Assembly: GCA_965232485.1 (NCBI GenBank)
Contig: OZ246975.1
Location: 806,001 to 870,000 of the forward strand
Source of the DNA: VXPQ01 sp965232485
Lineage (GTDB): Bacteria > Bacteroidota > Rhodothermia > Rhodothermales > VXPQ01
Length of the DNA stretch: 64,000 nt
Direction: 5' to 3'
The notes under the pieces were generated by a model. The model made no database searches. It was not told the DNA's origin and saw nothing but the letters and a program-made list of their open reading frames with translations. The first letter of the stretch is position 1. Every line of letters starts with the position of its first letter. Position numbers and translations under genes: made by a program. Of this stretch, positions 19,324 through 27,702 are shown piece after piece.

Positions 19324-19512
19324 TCACCGCACCGCCCTGGCGGCGCAGATATCGGCGCCGCGCGGCCACGCCTTCACGAATGCCCTATGGAGTCGCACCG
19401 CCCTGGCGTGGATCGCATCTTCATCCCATCCGTCGTCCCCGGAGTGTTCCTTCAGCTCCGAAGCCCTCCACTTCTCGATGAACTCGTGCGGGGTCGCCGT
19501 GACTATAAGACG
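19324..19512 (-). pseudogene. Relic of a type IIL restriction-modification gene (N-terminus)
   Basis: Read on the minus strand, 19324-19512 encodes TPHEFIEKWRASELKEHS soon after an upstream in-frame stop. This resembles the extreme N-terminus of MmeI-like type IIL restriction-methyltransferases. No normal start codon precedes it (ATA and GTC lie where one is expected). The next 38 codons no longer resemble the family and end in TGA, so this is a fragment. A 15-bp direct repeat (CGCACCGCCCTGGCG at 19328 and 19394) lies inside it, and a 9-bp one (ACTATAAGA at 19502 and 19515) at its upstream edge. It fills most of the gap between the nuclease and the membrane-protein gene. Confidence 0.5.
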
Positions 19513-19557
19513 TTACTATAAGAACAATCCGTGCATGGAGAAGGGACAGATATGCCC

Positions 19558-19623
19558 GTCACATCACTGGATAGTACCGGGCCAGCATCAGCACGAGCAC
19601 GAACAGCCAAATGAGGTGCCCGG
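19558..19623. repeat. Inverted repeat arm A (C-terminus of the membrane-protein gene)
   Basis: These 66 bp match the reverse complement of 23993-24058 at 57 of 66 positions. The arm covers the last 21 codons of the DUF2269/CopD-like gene. Six of the nine mismatches fall at third codon positions, so the two copies diverged while both were coding. Confidence 0.75.
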
Positions 19624-20002
19624 CTCCGACGCTCATGGACAGCCGCTTGCGCGCCGCCTCCCGGGATGCTTGTTCGCCCGGCGAGGCTACAACCCGCCAG
19701 ACCGGGCGTATCGCCAAATAGTGGATTCCCACGAGAATGAGCATGAACAGCAGGCTCGTGTGGTATTCCGGGCCGTAGGCCCCGAACCCGCCCCCGATCA
19801 AAAAAGCCGCCAGCCCGAACAGGAACGTAAGCACGGCGAACATGCCGGCGAGGCCGACGGCCTTGGCCCCTATTTCGCGCACCGCGTCGCCGGGAGACGA
19901 AACAGCGGCGCGGGCGACGCGGCCCAGAAGAAGCGCCACGCCAAACCACCCGGCGGCGGTCACGATGTGAAGCAACACGAATATATTTTTGATCGTCAGC
20001 AT
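19559..20002 (-). CDS. DUF2269/CopD-like four-helix membrane protein
   Basis: A 147-residue integral membrane protein. The start is placed at the ATG at 20002 (MLTIKNIFVLLHIVTAAGWF), because the 34 residues upstream in the same frame look non-coding. Four hydrophobic segments are visible, around FVLLHIVTAAGWFGVALLL, GLAGMFAVLTFLFGLAAFL, LLFMLILVGIHYLAI and LIWLFVLVLMLARYY. The histidine in the first helix and the HxxW-like spacing recall haem- or copper-binding CopD/DUF2269 proteins. It is divergent from the haem gene hemG by 119 bp, which makes a haem-related role possible. Its C-terminus is duplicated at 23.98-24.06 kb in inverted orientation. Confidence 0.72.
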   Translation of the reverse strand: MLTIKNIFVLLHIVTAAGWFGVALLLGRVARAAVSSPGDAVREIGAKAVGLAGMFAVLTFLFGLAAFLIGGGFGAYGPEYHTSLLFMLILVGIHYLAIRPVWRVVASPGEQASREAARKRLSMSVGAGHLIWLFVLVLMLARYYPVM

Positions 20003-20121
20003 GGCGTGCAGGAACTGGGTAGGGTTTACGCGGCGTCTGTGCGTCGCAACCCGAACAGGCAGCAACGCGCCCTGTATAATACTATTTTTCGACGGGACAA
20101 ACACACAGAACTGACAGAACC

Positions 20122-21525
20122 ATGCGCGTGGCGGTAATAGGAGCAGGGATTGCCGGACTGACGGCGGCTTTCCGGTTGCGGCTTGCCGGAGCGGAACCCG
20201 TTGTATTCGAAGCGCGGGCGCGCGCAGGCGGCGTCATCGGTACGGAGCGCATCGAAGGATTCCTCGTGGAACACGGACCGACCACGATTCAGGCAGCGAA
20301 CCCTGTCCTCGATGCGCTCATTCGCGACGCCGGTCTGGACCTGGACCGTCTTGCAGCCTCCAAAGCCGTCCGCAAGCGATATATCGTGCGTGAAGGAAAG
20401 CCGGTCGCCGCCCCGAGCTCCCCGGCCGATCTTGTGACAGGTTCCCTGTTTTCGGGGCGGGCCCGCCGCCGGGCGCTTCGCGAACCCCTGATACCCAAAT
20501 CGCGTCCGTCGGCGGAGGAAAGCGTGGCTGATTTTACCCGCAGGCGCTTCGGGCCCGAAGCGCTGGATTATGGCATGGAGCCGCTGGTCGCTGGCGTATA
20601 CGGGGGAGACCCGACGCGGCTTGCTATGCGTCACGCCTTTCCGGGCCTCTGGCGTATGGAGCAGGAAGCAGGGTCTATCGTGCGCGGCCTGATTCGCAGG
20701 AAAAAAAATCGCGCAAGCCCGGGAACAGGCGGCATGTTTTCCTTCCGAAAAGGCCTTGGACAACTTCCGGCGGCGCTTTCCGACGCCCTCGGCGACCGCG
20801 TGCGCCTGTCCACGCCCGTGCGACGCCTGGAACAACAAGGGAGCCGCTGGATCGTTTCCGGCGATCGTCCAGCGCCGGGAACCAGAGAAACCGCCTGGCG
20901 CGAATCCTTCGATGCGGCGCTGTACGCCGCCCCGCTGCATGCACTGGCTTCCATTGCGCTGCCGGAAGGGCCTTCCCTCGAACCGTTGACCCATGTCGCG
21001 TATGCCCCGCTTGGCGTTGTCGCACTGGGATTCCGAAGAGAGCAGGTAGGTCATCCGCTCGACGGATTCGGCATGCTGGTTCCGCGCGTGGAGCGCCGGA
21101 TAAGCATACTTGGAACTTTGTTTACGTCGTCCATCTTTCCGGGCAATGCTTCTCCTTCCCCGGAATTGCCGTTGGACGCGGCCCGCGCCCCGGCGGGGCA
21201 TGTACTGCTCACCTCCATGCTTGGCGGCATGCGCCATCCCGCGCTGGTTTCGCTGCCGGACGAGGAAACCTGCGACCTGACGCTGCGCGATCTGCGGAGC
21301 CTCCTGAATATCTCTGGAGAACCTGTTTTTCGCTGGCGCGCGGCATGGAAACAAGCCGTTCCGCAGTACAATATCGGGTACGGGAATGCGCTGGCTGCGA
21401 TAGACCGGCTCGAAACAGCCTGGCCCGGCTGGTTCATGGCGGGCAACTACCGCATGGGGGTTTCCATCGCCGACGCCGTAAAATCCGGGGAAGAGGCAGC
21501 CCGACGGCTTTGCGAAGCGCGATAG
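20122..21525 (+). CDS. hemG: FAD-dependent protoporphyrinogen oxidase
   Basis: A 467-residue HemY/CgoX-type oxidase that uses FAD and oxygen to convert protoporphyrinogen IX (or coproporphyrinogen III in some lineages) to the porphyrin. The N-terminal dinucleotide-binding motif is VIGAGIAGLTAAFRL. The conserved substrate-domain region includes EPLVAGVYGGDP and GGMFSFRKGLGQLP. The C-terminal FAD motif is GNYRMGVSIADAVKSGEEAA. The last codons (TGCGAAGCGCGATAG) form the left end of a 35-bp direct repeat whose second copy lies 72 bp downstream. This is a core gene sitting inside otherwise accessory DNA. Confidence 0.93.
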   Translation: MRVAVIGAGIAGLTAAFRLRLAGAEPVVFEARARAGGVIGTERIEGFLVEHGPTTIQAANPVLDALIRDAGLDLDRLAASKAVRKRYIVREGKPVAAPSSPADLVTGSLFSGRARRRALREPLIPKSRPSAEESVADFTRRRFGPEALDYGMEPLVAGVYGGDPTRLAMRHAFPGLWRMEQEAGSIVRGLIRRKKNRASPGTGGMFSFRKGLGQLPAALSDALGDRVRLSTPVRRLEQQGSRWIVSGDRPAPGTRETAWRESFDAALYAAPLHALASIALPEGPSLEPLTHVAYAPLGVVALGFRREQVGHPLDGFGMLVPRVERRISILGTLFTSSIFPGNASPSPELPLDAARAPAGHVLLTSMLGGMRHPALVSLPDEETCDLTLRDLRSLLNISGEPVFRWRAAWKQAVPQYNIGYGNALAAIDRLETAWPGWFMAGNYRMGVSIADAVKSGEEAARRLCEAR

Positions 21526-21617
21526 CGCCTGACAAGAGACAACACTGGTCCACTTATCGTAAGGTGCTCCTTCGAGAGTTCGTGCGAAGCGCGATAGCGC
21601 CTGACAAGAGGCAACAC
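21511..21617. repeat. 35-bp direct repeat at the hemG 3' end (possible attachment site)
   Basis: Copy 1 (21511-21545) covers the last five codons of hemG plus 20 bp. Copy 2 (21583-21617) matches it at 34 of 35 positions, after a 37-bp spacer. Duplication of a gene's 3' end next to inserted DNA is what site-specific integration leaves behind. However, no integrase is present and no third copy was seen at the far end of the RloAB genes. Confidence 0.6.
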
Positions 21618-21750
21618 ATAGAATAACGGTAATTGAAAGGGAAAACTATCCTGAAATATCTTTTTCGTGAAAAAATCTCGTGAAAACAGATTTTTATGTA
21701 ATATTTTACGTATAATTGGTTCTCATTCGAGAAAAAATCGCTCTAAAACG

Positions 21751-23139
21751 ATGATCATAACCTTTTCCGTTGCAAATTTCCTCTCCTTCAACGAGGAGAA
21801 AACCTTCTCCCTCGTCGCAAGCAAGAGGCTCTCTGACCATCCAGGCCACCTCGTTCCGATCCCTGGCAGCGAGGAGAAGGCGCTGCGGGGAGGCATCATC
21901 TATGGCGCAAACGGCGCGGGGAAGTCGAACTTCTTCAAAGCGCTCGCTTACCTTCGAGATACGGCGCTGACGAGAAAGATAACAGAAACAGAGGTAGAAG
22001 TAGAATCAGGAACGCAATCGGAACGCCCCGGAACAGCGCGTACTGCTTTCCGTTTTCGAGAAGACCCCGAAGCGCCGAGCCTCCTTGATCTGCAATTCAT
22101 TGTCCGAGACACGCTGTACCGGTTCGGCCTCGTACTAAATGACGAACAGATCATAGAGGAATGGTTGCTTAAAACCAATCGGGGGCGGGAAAAACAGATT
22201 TACGAGCGCAAAACCGATGAGCAAGGCAAAGTTACGGTCAAATTCAACGGAGCTGGTCCAAAATTGAAAGCTTTGGCAACCGTTGGGGGGCCAAAAGATC
22301 AGAGCTTCCTTGCTACAATTCGAACAACTTTGGATCAGGATGATCATGGTCCTGTTCGAGAAGTCATTAACTGGTTCCAGAATGGCATTCGCTTTATTAG
22401 CCCCAATAGTCACTATCATAGGCTGGAGCATAATCTTAATACAGATAATGAATTGCGGTTTTTTTCCGGTGATTTCCTTCGCGCTGCCTCAACTGGAGTA
22501 GATGGTTTGCATGTCTCCAGAGAAGAAATATCGGAAGGGCAACTAAGAGCAATATTACCACATCCTGTTGCAGAGGAAATAATAACGCATCTAAACAAGG
22601 GGAAATTTAGTCAAGTTAAAATTAATAATGGCGAAATGGTCGTCGAGAAAGATATTGATAATAATTATTATATCCTGCGTGTTCAATGTGTTCACGAACA
22701 CGAAATGTCAAAAAAGGTTCACTTTGATGTCACCAAAGAATCCGATGGAACCCAGCGCTTGCTACATTTATTACCCGCCCTGCACCACCTGCATACCGAT
22801 GGGGGCGTTTTCGTTATCGATGAAATAGAACGAAGTATGCACCCGCTGCTGGCGAGAAAATTTTTGCAGTTTTTTTTCAATAAATGCGACGGGAATCGAC
22901 GACAGCTTATCGTAACCAGCCACGAATCAACGCTGCTTGACCACGACTTGCTGCGGCGGGATGAAATTTGGTTTACCGAAAAAGACCAGCGAGGCGCGAC
23001 ATCGCTTTACTCCCTTGCCGATTTTCAACCGAGAAAGGATTTGAAATTTGACAAGCACTACTTGCAAGGACGTTTTGGAGCCATCCCATTTCTGGGCCAG
23101 ATAGACCAAATTATGAACGATAAAAAAATTGAAGAATGA
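21751..23139 (+). CDS. AAA-family ATPase of an RloAB/AbiL-like system
   Basis: A 462-residue ABC/SMC-like ATPase of the AAA_15/RloA type. The ATG at 21751 starts MIITFSVANFLSFNEEKTFS, the usual beginning of this family; the frame is open to 21667 without support. Walker A is GANGAGKS (residues 52-59), the signature-like element is SDGTQRLLHL (about 330), and Walker B is VFVIDEIE (353-360), followed by a SHESTLLD switch histidine. Such ATPases act as sensors paired with a toxic effector in phage defence. The next gene, an RloB protein, overlaps by 4 nt (ATGA). Codon use is AT-richer than the neighbours, which supports transfer. Confidence 0.85.
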   Translation: MIITFSVANFLSFNEEKTFSLVASKRLSDHPGHLVPIPGSEEKALRGGIIYGANGAGKSNFFKALAYLRDTALTRKITETEVEVESGTQSERPGTARTAFRFREDPEAPSLLDLQFIVRDTLYRFGLVLNDEQIIEEWLLKTNRGREKQIYERKTDEQGKVTVKFNGAGPKLKALATVGGPKDQSFLATIRTTLDQDDHGPVREVINWFQNGIRFISPNSHYHRLEHNLNTDNELRFFSGDFLRAASTGVDGLHVSREEISEGQLRAILPHPVAEEIITHLNKGKFSQVKINNGEMVVEKDIDNNYYILRVQCVHEHEMSKKVHFDVTKESDGTQRLLHLLPALHHLHTDGGVFVIDEIERSMHPLLARKFLQFFFNKCDGNRRQLIVTSHESTLLDHDLLRRDEIWFTEKDQRGATSLYSLADFQPRKDLKFDKHYLQGRFGAIPFLGQIDQIMNDKKIEE

Positions 23140-23810
23140 GTAGGAAAAAACCACGGCCACTGGACCGAGATAAACAGACGTTTCGGGATGACCGCCTCTA
23201 TATCGTGGCGTGCGACGATACGTACGCGCCCAAGCAATATTTTGATGCTTACAAAATTTCACGCTTGCAAATTCATGTGATTCCCACGGAAGACGGAACA
23301 TCGTCTGCCCATCATGTATTGACGCGCCTACTGGAATACGATTATCAGAAAAATTGGGATGAGCGCTGGATGCTGCTTGATACAGATCATTATGCAAAGG
23401 GTGAGCATCTGAAATATTTTACGCGAGCGCTCAAGGAGGCGCAGGAAAAAGATGTGCATGTCGCACTCAGCAAACCCTGCTTCGAATTCTGGCTACTCTT
23501 GCACTACCTTACCCAGGAAAATCCCGATTTGAAAAAATTATCTACGGCCAGGCATACCGAAAAACTCCTGCAAAGAACGATAGGCTCATATGACAAGAGC
23601 AATCTCAAATCGGAAAGTTTTCCTCTGAAGAATGTGATTCAGGCAATCGTTGAGAGCAAAGCAATCGACGCAACGGTAGGCGGCGGAGATATCCCGAATG
23701 CCAACACCTCCCGCGTATACCAATTATGGGAATCGATTATCCGCAATGCATCGCCCGCACAGCTGCCCGAAGAACTGCAAGACCTGAAGAGGGAACTGCG
23801 CAAGCCTTGA
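23136..23810 (+). CDS. rloB: RloB-family protein (AbiLii-like effector)
   Basis: A 224-residue RloB-like protein. The hallmark CFEFWLLLHY (consensus FE-WLLLHF) is present, as is a WMLLDTDHY acidic element, consistent with a Toprim-like nuclease fold. The usual N-terminal CEG-E-TEP motif is altered to ACDDTYAPKQYF, so the first acidic residue is Asp rather than Glu. By analogy with AbiL it would be the effector released or directed by the preceding ATPase during phage infection. Translational coupling by ATGA overlap implies fixed stoichiometry. Function in this organism is inferred only. Confidence 0.82.
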   Translation: MSRKKPRPLDRDKQTFRDDRLYIVACDDTYAPKQYFDAYKISRLQIHVIPTEDGTSSAHHVLTRLLEYDYQKNWDERWMLLDTDHYAKGEHLKYFTRALKEAQEKDVHVALSKPCFEFWLLLHYLTQENPDLKKLSTARHTEKLLQRTIGSYDKSNLKSESFPLKNVIQAIVESKAIDATVGGGDIPNANTSRVYQLWESIIRNASPAQLPEELQDLKRELRKP

Positions 23811-23921
23811 CCCAACGGGCAATGAAAAACAAGGACAACAGGCAGAATGCGCAAATTTCAACAGGCAAAATAAGTGAATGTCGATAGGCGGATCTTGCCG
23901 GGCTCCAATGATCCGTTTCTA

Positions 23922-23951
23922 CCCTTTTGAGTAGTTTTTACCCAAAAAGGG
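23922..23951. terminator. Hairpin after rloB
   Basis: CCCTTTT at 23922-23928 pairs with AAAAGGG at 23945-23951 across a 16-nt AT-rich loop, about 110 bp past the rloB stop. No U-tract follows on the plus strand, so termination strength is doubtful. The remainder of the 215-bp gap holds only the pseudogene tail below. Confidence 0.3.
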
Positions 23952-23982
23952 ATATTGCGCGCTTCAGCAGGCGGCCCCATAA

Positions 23983-24057
23983 CAATGCACGACCGGGCGC
24001 TCCATCTGGCTGTTCGTACTCGTGCTTATGCTGGCGCGGTACTACCCGGTGATGTGA
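23983..24057 (+). pseudogene. C-terminal remnant of a second DUF2269/CopD-like gene
   Basis: In one plus-strand frame this encodes SIWLFVLVLMLARYYPVM followed by TGA, identical from IWLF onward to the C-terminus of the intact gene at 19559-20002. An in-frame TAA at 23980 shows everything upstream is lost. The nucleotide differences are mostly synonymous, so the remnant derives from a once-functional homologue rather than a very recent duplication. It overlaps the 3' end of fadE on the opposite strand. Confidence 0.72.
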
Positions 24058-24058
24058 C
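23993..24058. repeat. Inverted repeat arm B
   Basis: This is the reverse-complement partner of 19558-19623 (57 of 66 identical). Together the arms bracket a 4.4-kb segment carrying the membrane-protein gene, hemG and the RloAB pair. The fadE reading frame runs into this arm and takes its last residues and stop codon from it. Confidence 0.75.
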
Positions 24059-26503
24059 CGAAGCGCCCCCGCCTCCCCGCATCGCATCGTACTCCTCAAA
24101 CGTAAAGGCGTCGACTTCAATGTAGGCTGCGCGGGCCGCCTCGGCCGCCTGCGCCAGATCGCGTTCTTCGGCTGAAATCACCCCCGCCTCGCAGGCGGCG
24201 TCCAAAGCCTGCTCCGGGCGACGGCGCGGCAACGCACCCTCGCGCATCGCACTTCGAATCCGCGCCAGCGCCGGCTCCGCTACCGCCGATAGACGGAAAG
24301 CGCGCTCCAGTCGAGCGAGACTGCCGGATTCATCCCCGCGATACACCGCCGCCGTGAACCGGTCCCGCTGCGCGCCGGGCGTTTGCAGGGCCCGGGCCAC
24401 CTTTTGGCCCAGCCAATCCGAAGGATACCTGCCCATGCGATTGATGCGGAACCAGAGCGCGCAAGGACCGCGAAGCAACCAGGAAACCCCTCCCGGCAAA
24501 CGAAGATTCTCGAAAAGTCCCTCGAAACCGGTCTGAATGCGGCATAGCGCATGCTGCATGGCCCAGTGCATGAACGGGGCGTCCTCCTTGCGGCGCCCCT
24601 CTGCCTCGAAACGGCGCAACACAGCCGTCCCGATATACAAAGAGGAAAAAATGTCCGCGAACCGACCCGTGAGTTTCTCCTTGCGCTTTAGATCCCCTCC
24701 CAGTACGCCCATGGCAATATCCGCCATGCAGGCAAACGTAGCGGACGCCCAGCTCAGTTTTCGTACATAGCGCGCCGCCGGACCGCGCACCGGCGAGCGG
24801 CTGAGCCGTCCCCGGGTCAAGTAGAGCGCCTTCGCCCGGCACGTATTCCGGAACACATGCCCGACATGCTTCCACAGATTCCGGTCGAACGCAGCAATAT
24901 CTCCCCGCGCCAGCGCATCGATTTCCGCATAGGCATACGGATGGCACCGGATAGCCCCCTGCCCGAAAATCATGAGCGTGCGCGTCAGAATGTTGGCCCC
25001 CTCGACGGTAATGCCTATCGGCGCCGCCATATACGCATGGGCCAGCAAATTGCGCGGCCCGCACGAAATCGCGTTTCCGCCCAGAATGTCCATGGCGTCA
25101 TTCACGATCCGCCGTTGCATCTCCGTCGCATTGTACTTGGCGATCGCGGTCACGACGGACGGCTTGGCTCCCCCGTCTATCGCGCCGCACGTGTAGCAGC
25201 GCATGGCTTCCATGGCGTACATATACCCGCCCATGCGCGCCAGCGGCTCCTCTATTCCCTCGAATCGCCCGATAGGCAGCCCGAATTGCTTCCGCACCGC
25301 TGCATGGGCCGACGCAACGCCGCACACATATTGCGCCCCGCCCGCACTCATGGCCGGAAGCGAAATGCCCCGTCCCGCAGCAAGAGATTCCACCAGCATG
25401 CGCCAACCGGCGCCCGCGCCCTCCTTCCCCCCGATAATGGCGTCCACCGGAACCACCACGTCATGTCCTTCCGTTTTCGAGTTGACGAACGCCAGGCCCA
25501 GCGGGTCGTGCCGCCAGCCGGTTTCGACGCCCGGCGTATCCACAGGAATCAGCGCACAGGTGACGCCCGGCGCAACCCCCTTGCCAAGCAGATTCTCCGG
25601 GTCTTTCAGGCGAAACGCCAACCCCAGAATGGTGGCGACCCCCGCCAGCGTAATGTATCGCTTGCTCCAGTTCAGGCGTATGCGAATCTCCCCATCTTCA
25701 TCCCGGAAAACCACGCCTTCGGAAGCAATCGAACCCGCATCGGAACCCGCCCCGGGTTCCGTAAGCGCAAACGCCGGAATCTCCTCGCCGCGCGCAAGGC
25801 GCGGAAGGTAATGTTCGCGCTGGGCCTGCGTACCGTAGTGAATAAGCAATTCGGCCGGACCCAGCGAATTCGGCACCATGACGGTGATGGCCAGCGGCAA
25901 CGAGCGGGTCGCGGTTTTCGCCACAACCGCGCTGTTGGCCATCGCCGAAAAACCCAGGCCGCCATATTCCTTCGGTATGATCATGCCGAAGAAACGTTCT
26001 TCCTTGAGCGCATCCCACACCGCCCGGGACAGATCGCCGCGGCGATGCGTCTCCCAGTCGTCGGTTATGGCGCACACCCGTTCCAAAGGTCCTTCCATGA
26101 ATGCGCGTTCCTCGTCCGTCAGGTCGGGATACGGCATGGCCAGCAATTTCCCGAAATCGGGACGGCCCGAAAACAAATCTCCATCCACCCATACGTCCCC
26201 CGCTTCGATGGCCGCCCGTTCGGTTTCGGAAATCGTGGGCAGAAAACCCGCCGAGCCCAACACGCGCATGACCGGGCCGGAAACCAGCAAACGCCGCAGG
26301 GCAGGCACATGAAACGCGAGCGCCAATGCGCCCGGCAGCGCCCAGAGCCACGCAGGGGCTCCCAACCCGTAAAGCAAGGCCGACCACAGGAGGGCGTACA
26401 CGAGCAACGGGGCGCCTGCATACCCCGCCGCGAAAAGCGCCAGAACAAATACGATCACTACCCAGATGACCGCCACATCCTGCAGGAAATGGTAATAAGG
26501 CAT
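24026..26503 (-). CDS. fadE: Acyl-CoA dehydrogenase, FadE type
   Basis: An 825-residue membrane-associated acyl-CoA dehydrogenase that catalyses the first oxidation of beta-oxidation with FAD. The start at 26503 (MPYYHFLQDVAVIW) gives the FadE-specific N-terminal hydrophobic segments; the frame is open to 26650 without support. The catalytic core is at residues 120-500, including IPKEYGGLGFSAMANS, FALTEPGAGSDAGSIAS and GLAFRLKDP. The long C-terminal domain (DAMDILGGNAISCGP and onward) is characteristic of FadE. Length is close to E. coli FadE (814). The last 11 residues come from the inverted-repeat arm, so the native tail may have been replaced. It is the last gene of the fad operon. Confidence 0.92.
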   Translation of the reverse strand: MPYYHFLQDVAVIWVVIVFVLALFAAGYAGAPLLVYALLWSALLYGLGAPAWLWALPGALALAFHVPALRRLLVSGPVMRVLGSAGFLPTISETERAAIEAGDVWVDGDLFSGRPDFGKLLAMPYPDLTDEERAFMEGPLERVCAITDDWETHRRGDLSRAVWDALKEERFFGMIIPKEYGGLGFSAMANSAVVAKTATRSLPLAITVMVPNSLGPAELLIHYGTQAQREHYLPRLARGEEIPAFALTEPGAGSDAGSIASEGVVFRDEDGEIRIRLNWSKRYITLAGVATILGLAFRLKDPENLLGKGVAPGVTCALIPVDTPGVETGWRHDPLGLAFVNSKTEGHDVVVPVDAIIGGKEGAGAGWRMLVESLAAGRGISLPAMSAGGAQYVCGVASAHAAVRKQFGLPIGRFEGIEEPLARMGGYMYAMEAMRCYTCGAIDGGAKPSVVTAIAKYNATEMQRRIVNDAMDILGGNAISCGPRNLLAHAYMAAPIGITVEGANILTRTLMIFGQGAIRCHPYAYAEIDALARGDIAAFDRNLWKHVGHVFRNTCRAKALYLTRGRLSRSPVRGPAARYVRKLSWASATFACMADIAMGVLGGDLKRKEKLTGRFADIFSSLYIGTAVLRRFEAEGRRKEDAPFMHWAMQHALCRIQTGFEGLFENLRLPGGVSWLLRGPCALWFRINRMGRYPSDWLGQKVARALQTPGAQRDRFTAAVYRGDESGSLARLERAFRLSAVAEPALARIRSAMREGALPRRRPEQALDAACEAGVISAEERDLAQAAEAARAAYIEVDAFTFEEYDAMRGGGGASVTSPGSTAPA

Positions 26504-26517
26504 AGTTCCTTGCTCCG

Positions 26518-27699
26518 TCAACCCCCAAGATACTCGATCACGCCGGCAGCGCCCATTCCCCCACCTACGCACATCGTGCACAGGCCATACCGGACCTTGC
26601 GCCGCGCCATTTCCCGAATGAGCGTGACCGTCAATTTCGCGCCCGTGCATCCGAGGGGATGCCCCAGCGCGATGGCGCCTCCGTTCACATTCACGATCTC
26701 CTCGTCGAGACCCGCCTCGCGAATCACCGCAAGCGCCTGCGCGGCAAAGGCTTCGTTCAGTTCCACCAGGCCTATGTCCCGAATATCCAGTCCGGTTTGC
26801 TCCAGCGCCTTGCGTATCGCAGGCACAGGCCCCATGCCCATGACTTCGGGCGCCACCCCGACCACGGCGAACCCCGCGAGCCGGGCCTCGGGCTCCACGC
26901 CCAGTTCCTTCGCGCGCGCCTCGCTCATCAGCGTCAACGCCGCCGCTCCGTCGGAGCGCTGGGACGTATTGCCCGCCGTCACCGAGCCCCCATTCCGAAA
27001 AACCGGGCGCAAGCGGCCAAGGGCTTCAAGGCTGGTGTCGGAACGCGGCCCCTCATCCGTATCGAACGTCCGGCGAGCGGTCCGCGCAGCCCCCTCTTCG
27101 TAGCGCGTCTCCTCGATTTCGATGGGAAGAATTTCGTCCGCAAAACGCCCCGCCCGGATGGCCTCCAGCGCCCGCTCGTGCGAACGGAGCGCAAACCGGT
27201 CTTGATCTTCCCGGGAAATACCGTGGCGCGCGGCTACATTCTCCGCCGTAATGCCCATCGAAACGTAGACATCCATGTCCTGCGCCGCCAGGCCGGGGTC
27301 GGGCTGAAAAAAGAAGCCCGTCATCGGCACCATGCTCATCGACTCGACGCCCCCCGCCACCGCCACCTGCATCGAACCCGTGCGAATCGCCTGGCTCGCC
27401 ATGGCGATCGTCTGGAGGCCCGAGGAGCAAAATCGATTGACCGTAGCGCCGGGCGCTTCGTCCGGCAAACCCGCCTTCTGCGCAATCAGGCGGCCGATAT
27501 TCTGTCCCTGGGCGCCTTCCGGGAAAGCACACCCCATCAATACATCCTCGACTGCGCCCGCGTCAAGTCCCTCGACGCGGCGAATCGCTTCGCGCACCAC
27601 CGCCGCGCCCATCCGTTCAGGACGAACTTGCCGGAGCGCTCCCCGGTCAGCCTTGGCTACAGCCGTGCGTACGCTGCGAACGATGAAAGCGTCCTGCAT
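26518..27699 (-). CDS. fadA: Acetyl-CoA C-acyltransferase (3-ketoacyl-CoA thiolase)
   Basis: A 393-residue thiolase that cleaves 3-ketoacyl-CoA with CoA in the last step of beta-oxidation. It shows the nucleophilic cysteine in VNRFCSSGLQ, the active-site histidine loop NVNGGAIALGHPLGCTG, and the second catalytic cysteine in TMCVGGGMG, with NEAFAAQ between. It lies 3 bp downstream of the fadN-type gene and 14 bp upstream of fadE, so it is clearly part of the same transcript. Degradative rather than biosynthetic function is inferred from that context. Confidence 0.95.
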   Translation of the reverse strand: MQDAFIVRSVRTAVAKADRGALRQVRPERMGAAVVREAIRRVEGLDAGAVEDVLMGCAFPEGAQGQNIGRLIAQKAGLPDEAPGATVNRFCSSGLQTIAMASQAIRTGSMQVAVAGGVESMSMVPMTGFFFQPDPGLAAQDMDVYVSMGITAENVAARHGISREDQDRFALRSHERALEAIRAGRFADEILPIEIEETRYEEGAARTARRTFDTDEGPRSDTSLEALGRLRPVFRNGGSVTAGNTSQRSDGAAALTLMSEARAKELGVEPEARLAGFAVVGVAPEVMGMGPVPAIRKALEQTGLDIRDIGLVELNEAFAAQALAVIREAGLDEEIVNVNGGAIALGHPLGCTGAKLTVTLIREMARRKVRYGLCTMCVGGGMGAAGVIEYLGG

Positions 27700-27702
27700 G
27701 GG

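Noticed and set aside
19319..20137. 272-codon plus-strand frame over the membrane-protein gene
   Set aside because: The minus strand encodes a clear four-helix membrane protein, while the plus frame is hydrophilic shadow.
21511..21617. CRISPR array
   Set aside because: There are only two repeat copies with one spacer, one copy is part of hemG, and no cas genes are present.
24857..27103. 748-codon plus-strand frame opposite fadE and fadA
   Set aside because: It crosses two convincing genes antisense and is Arg/Pro-rich.
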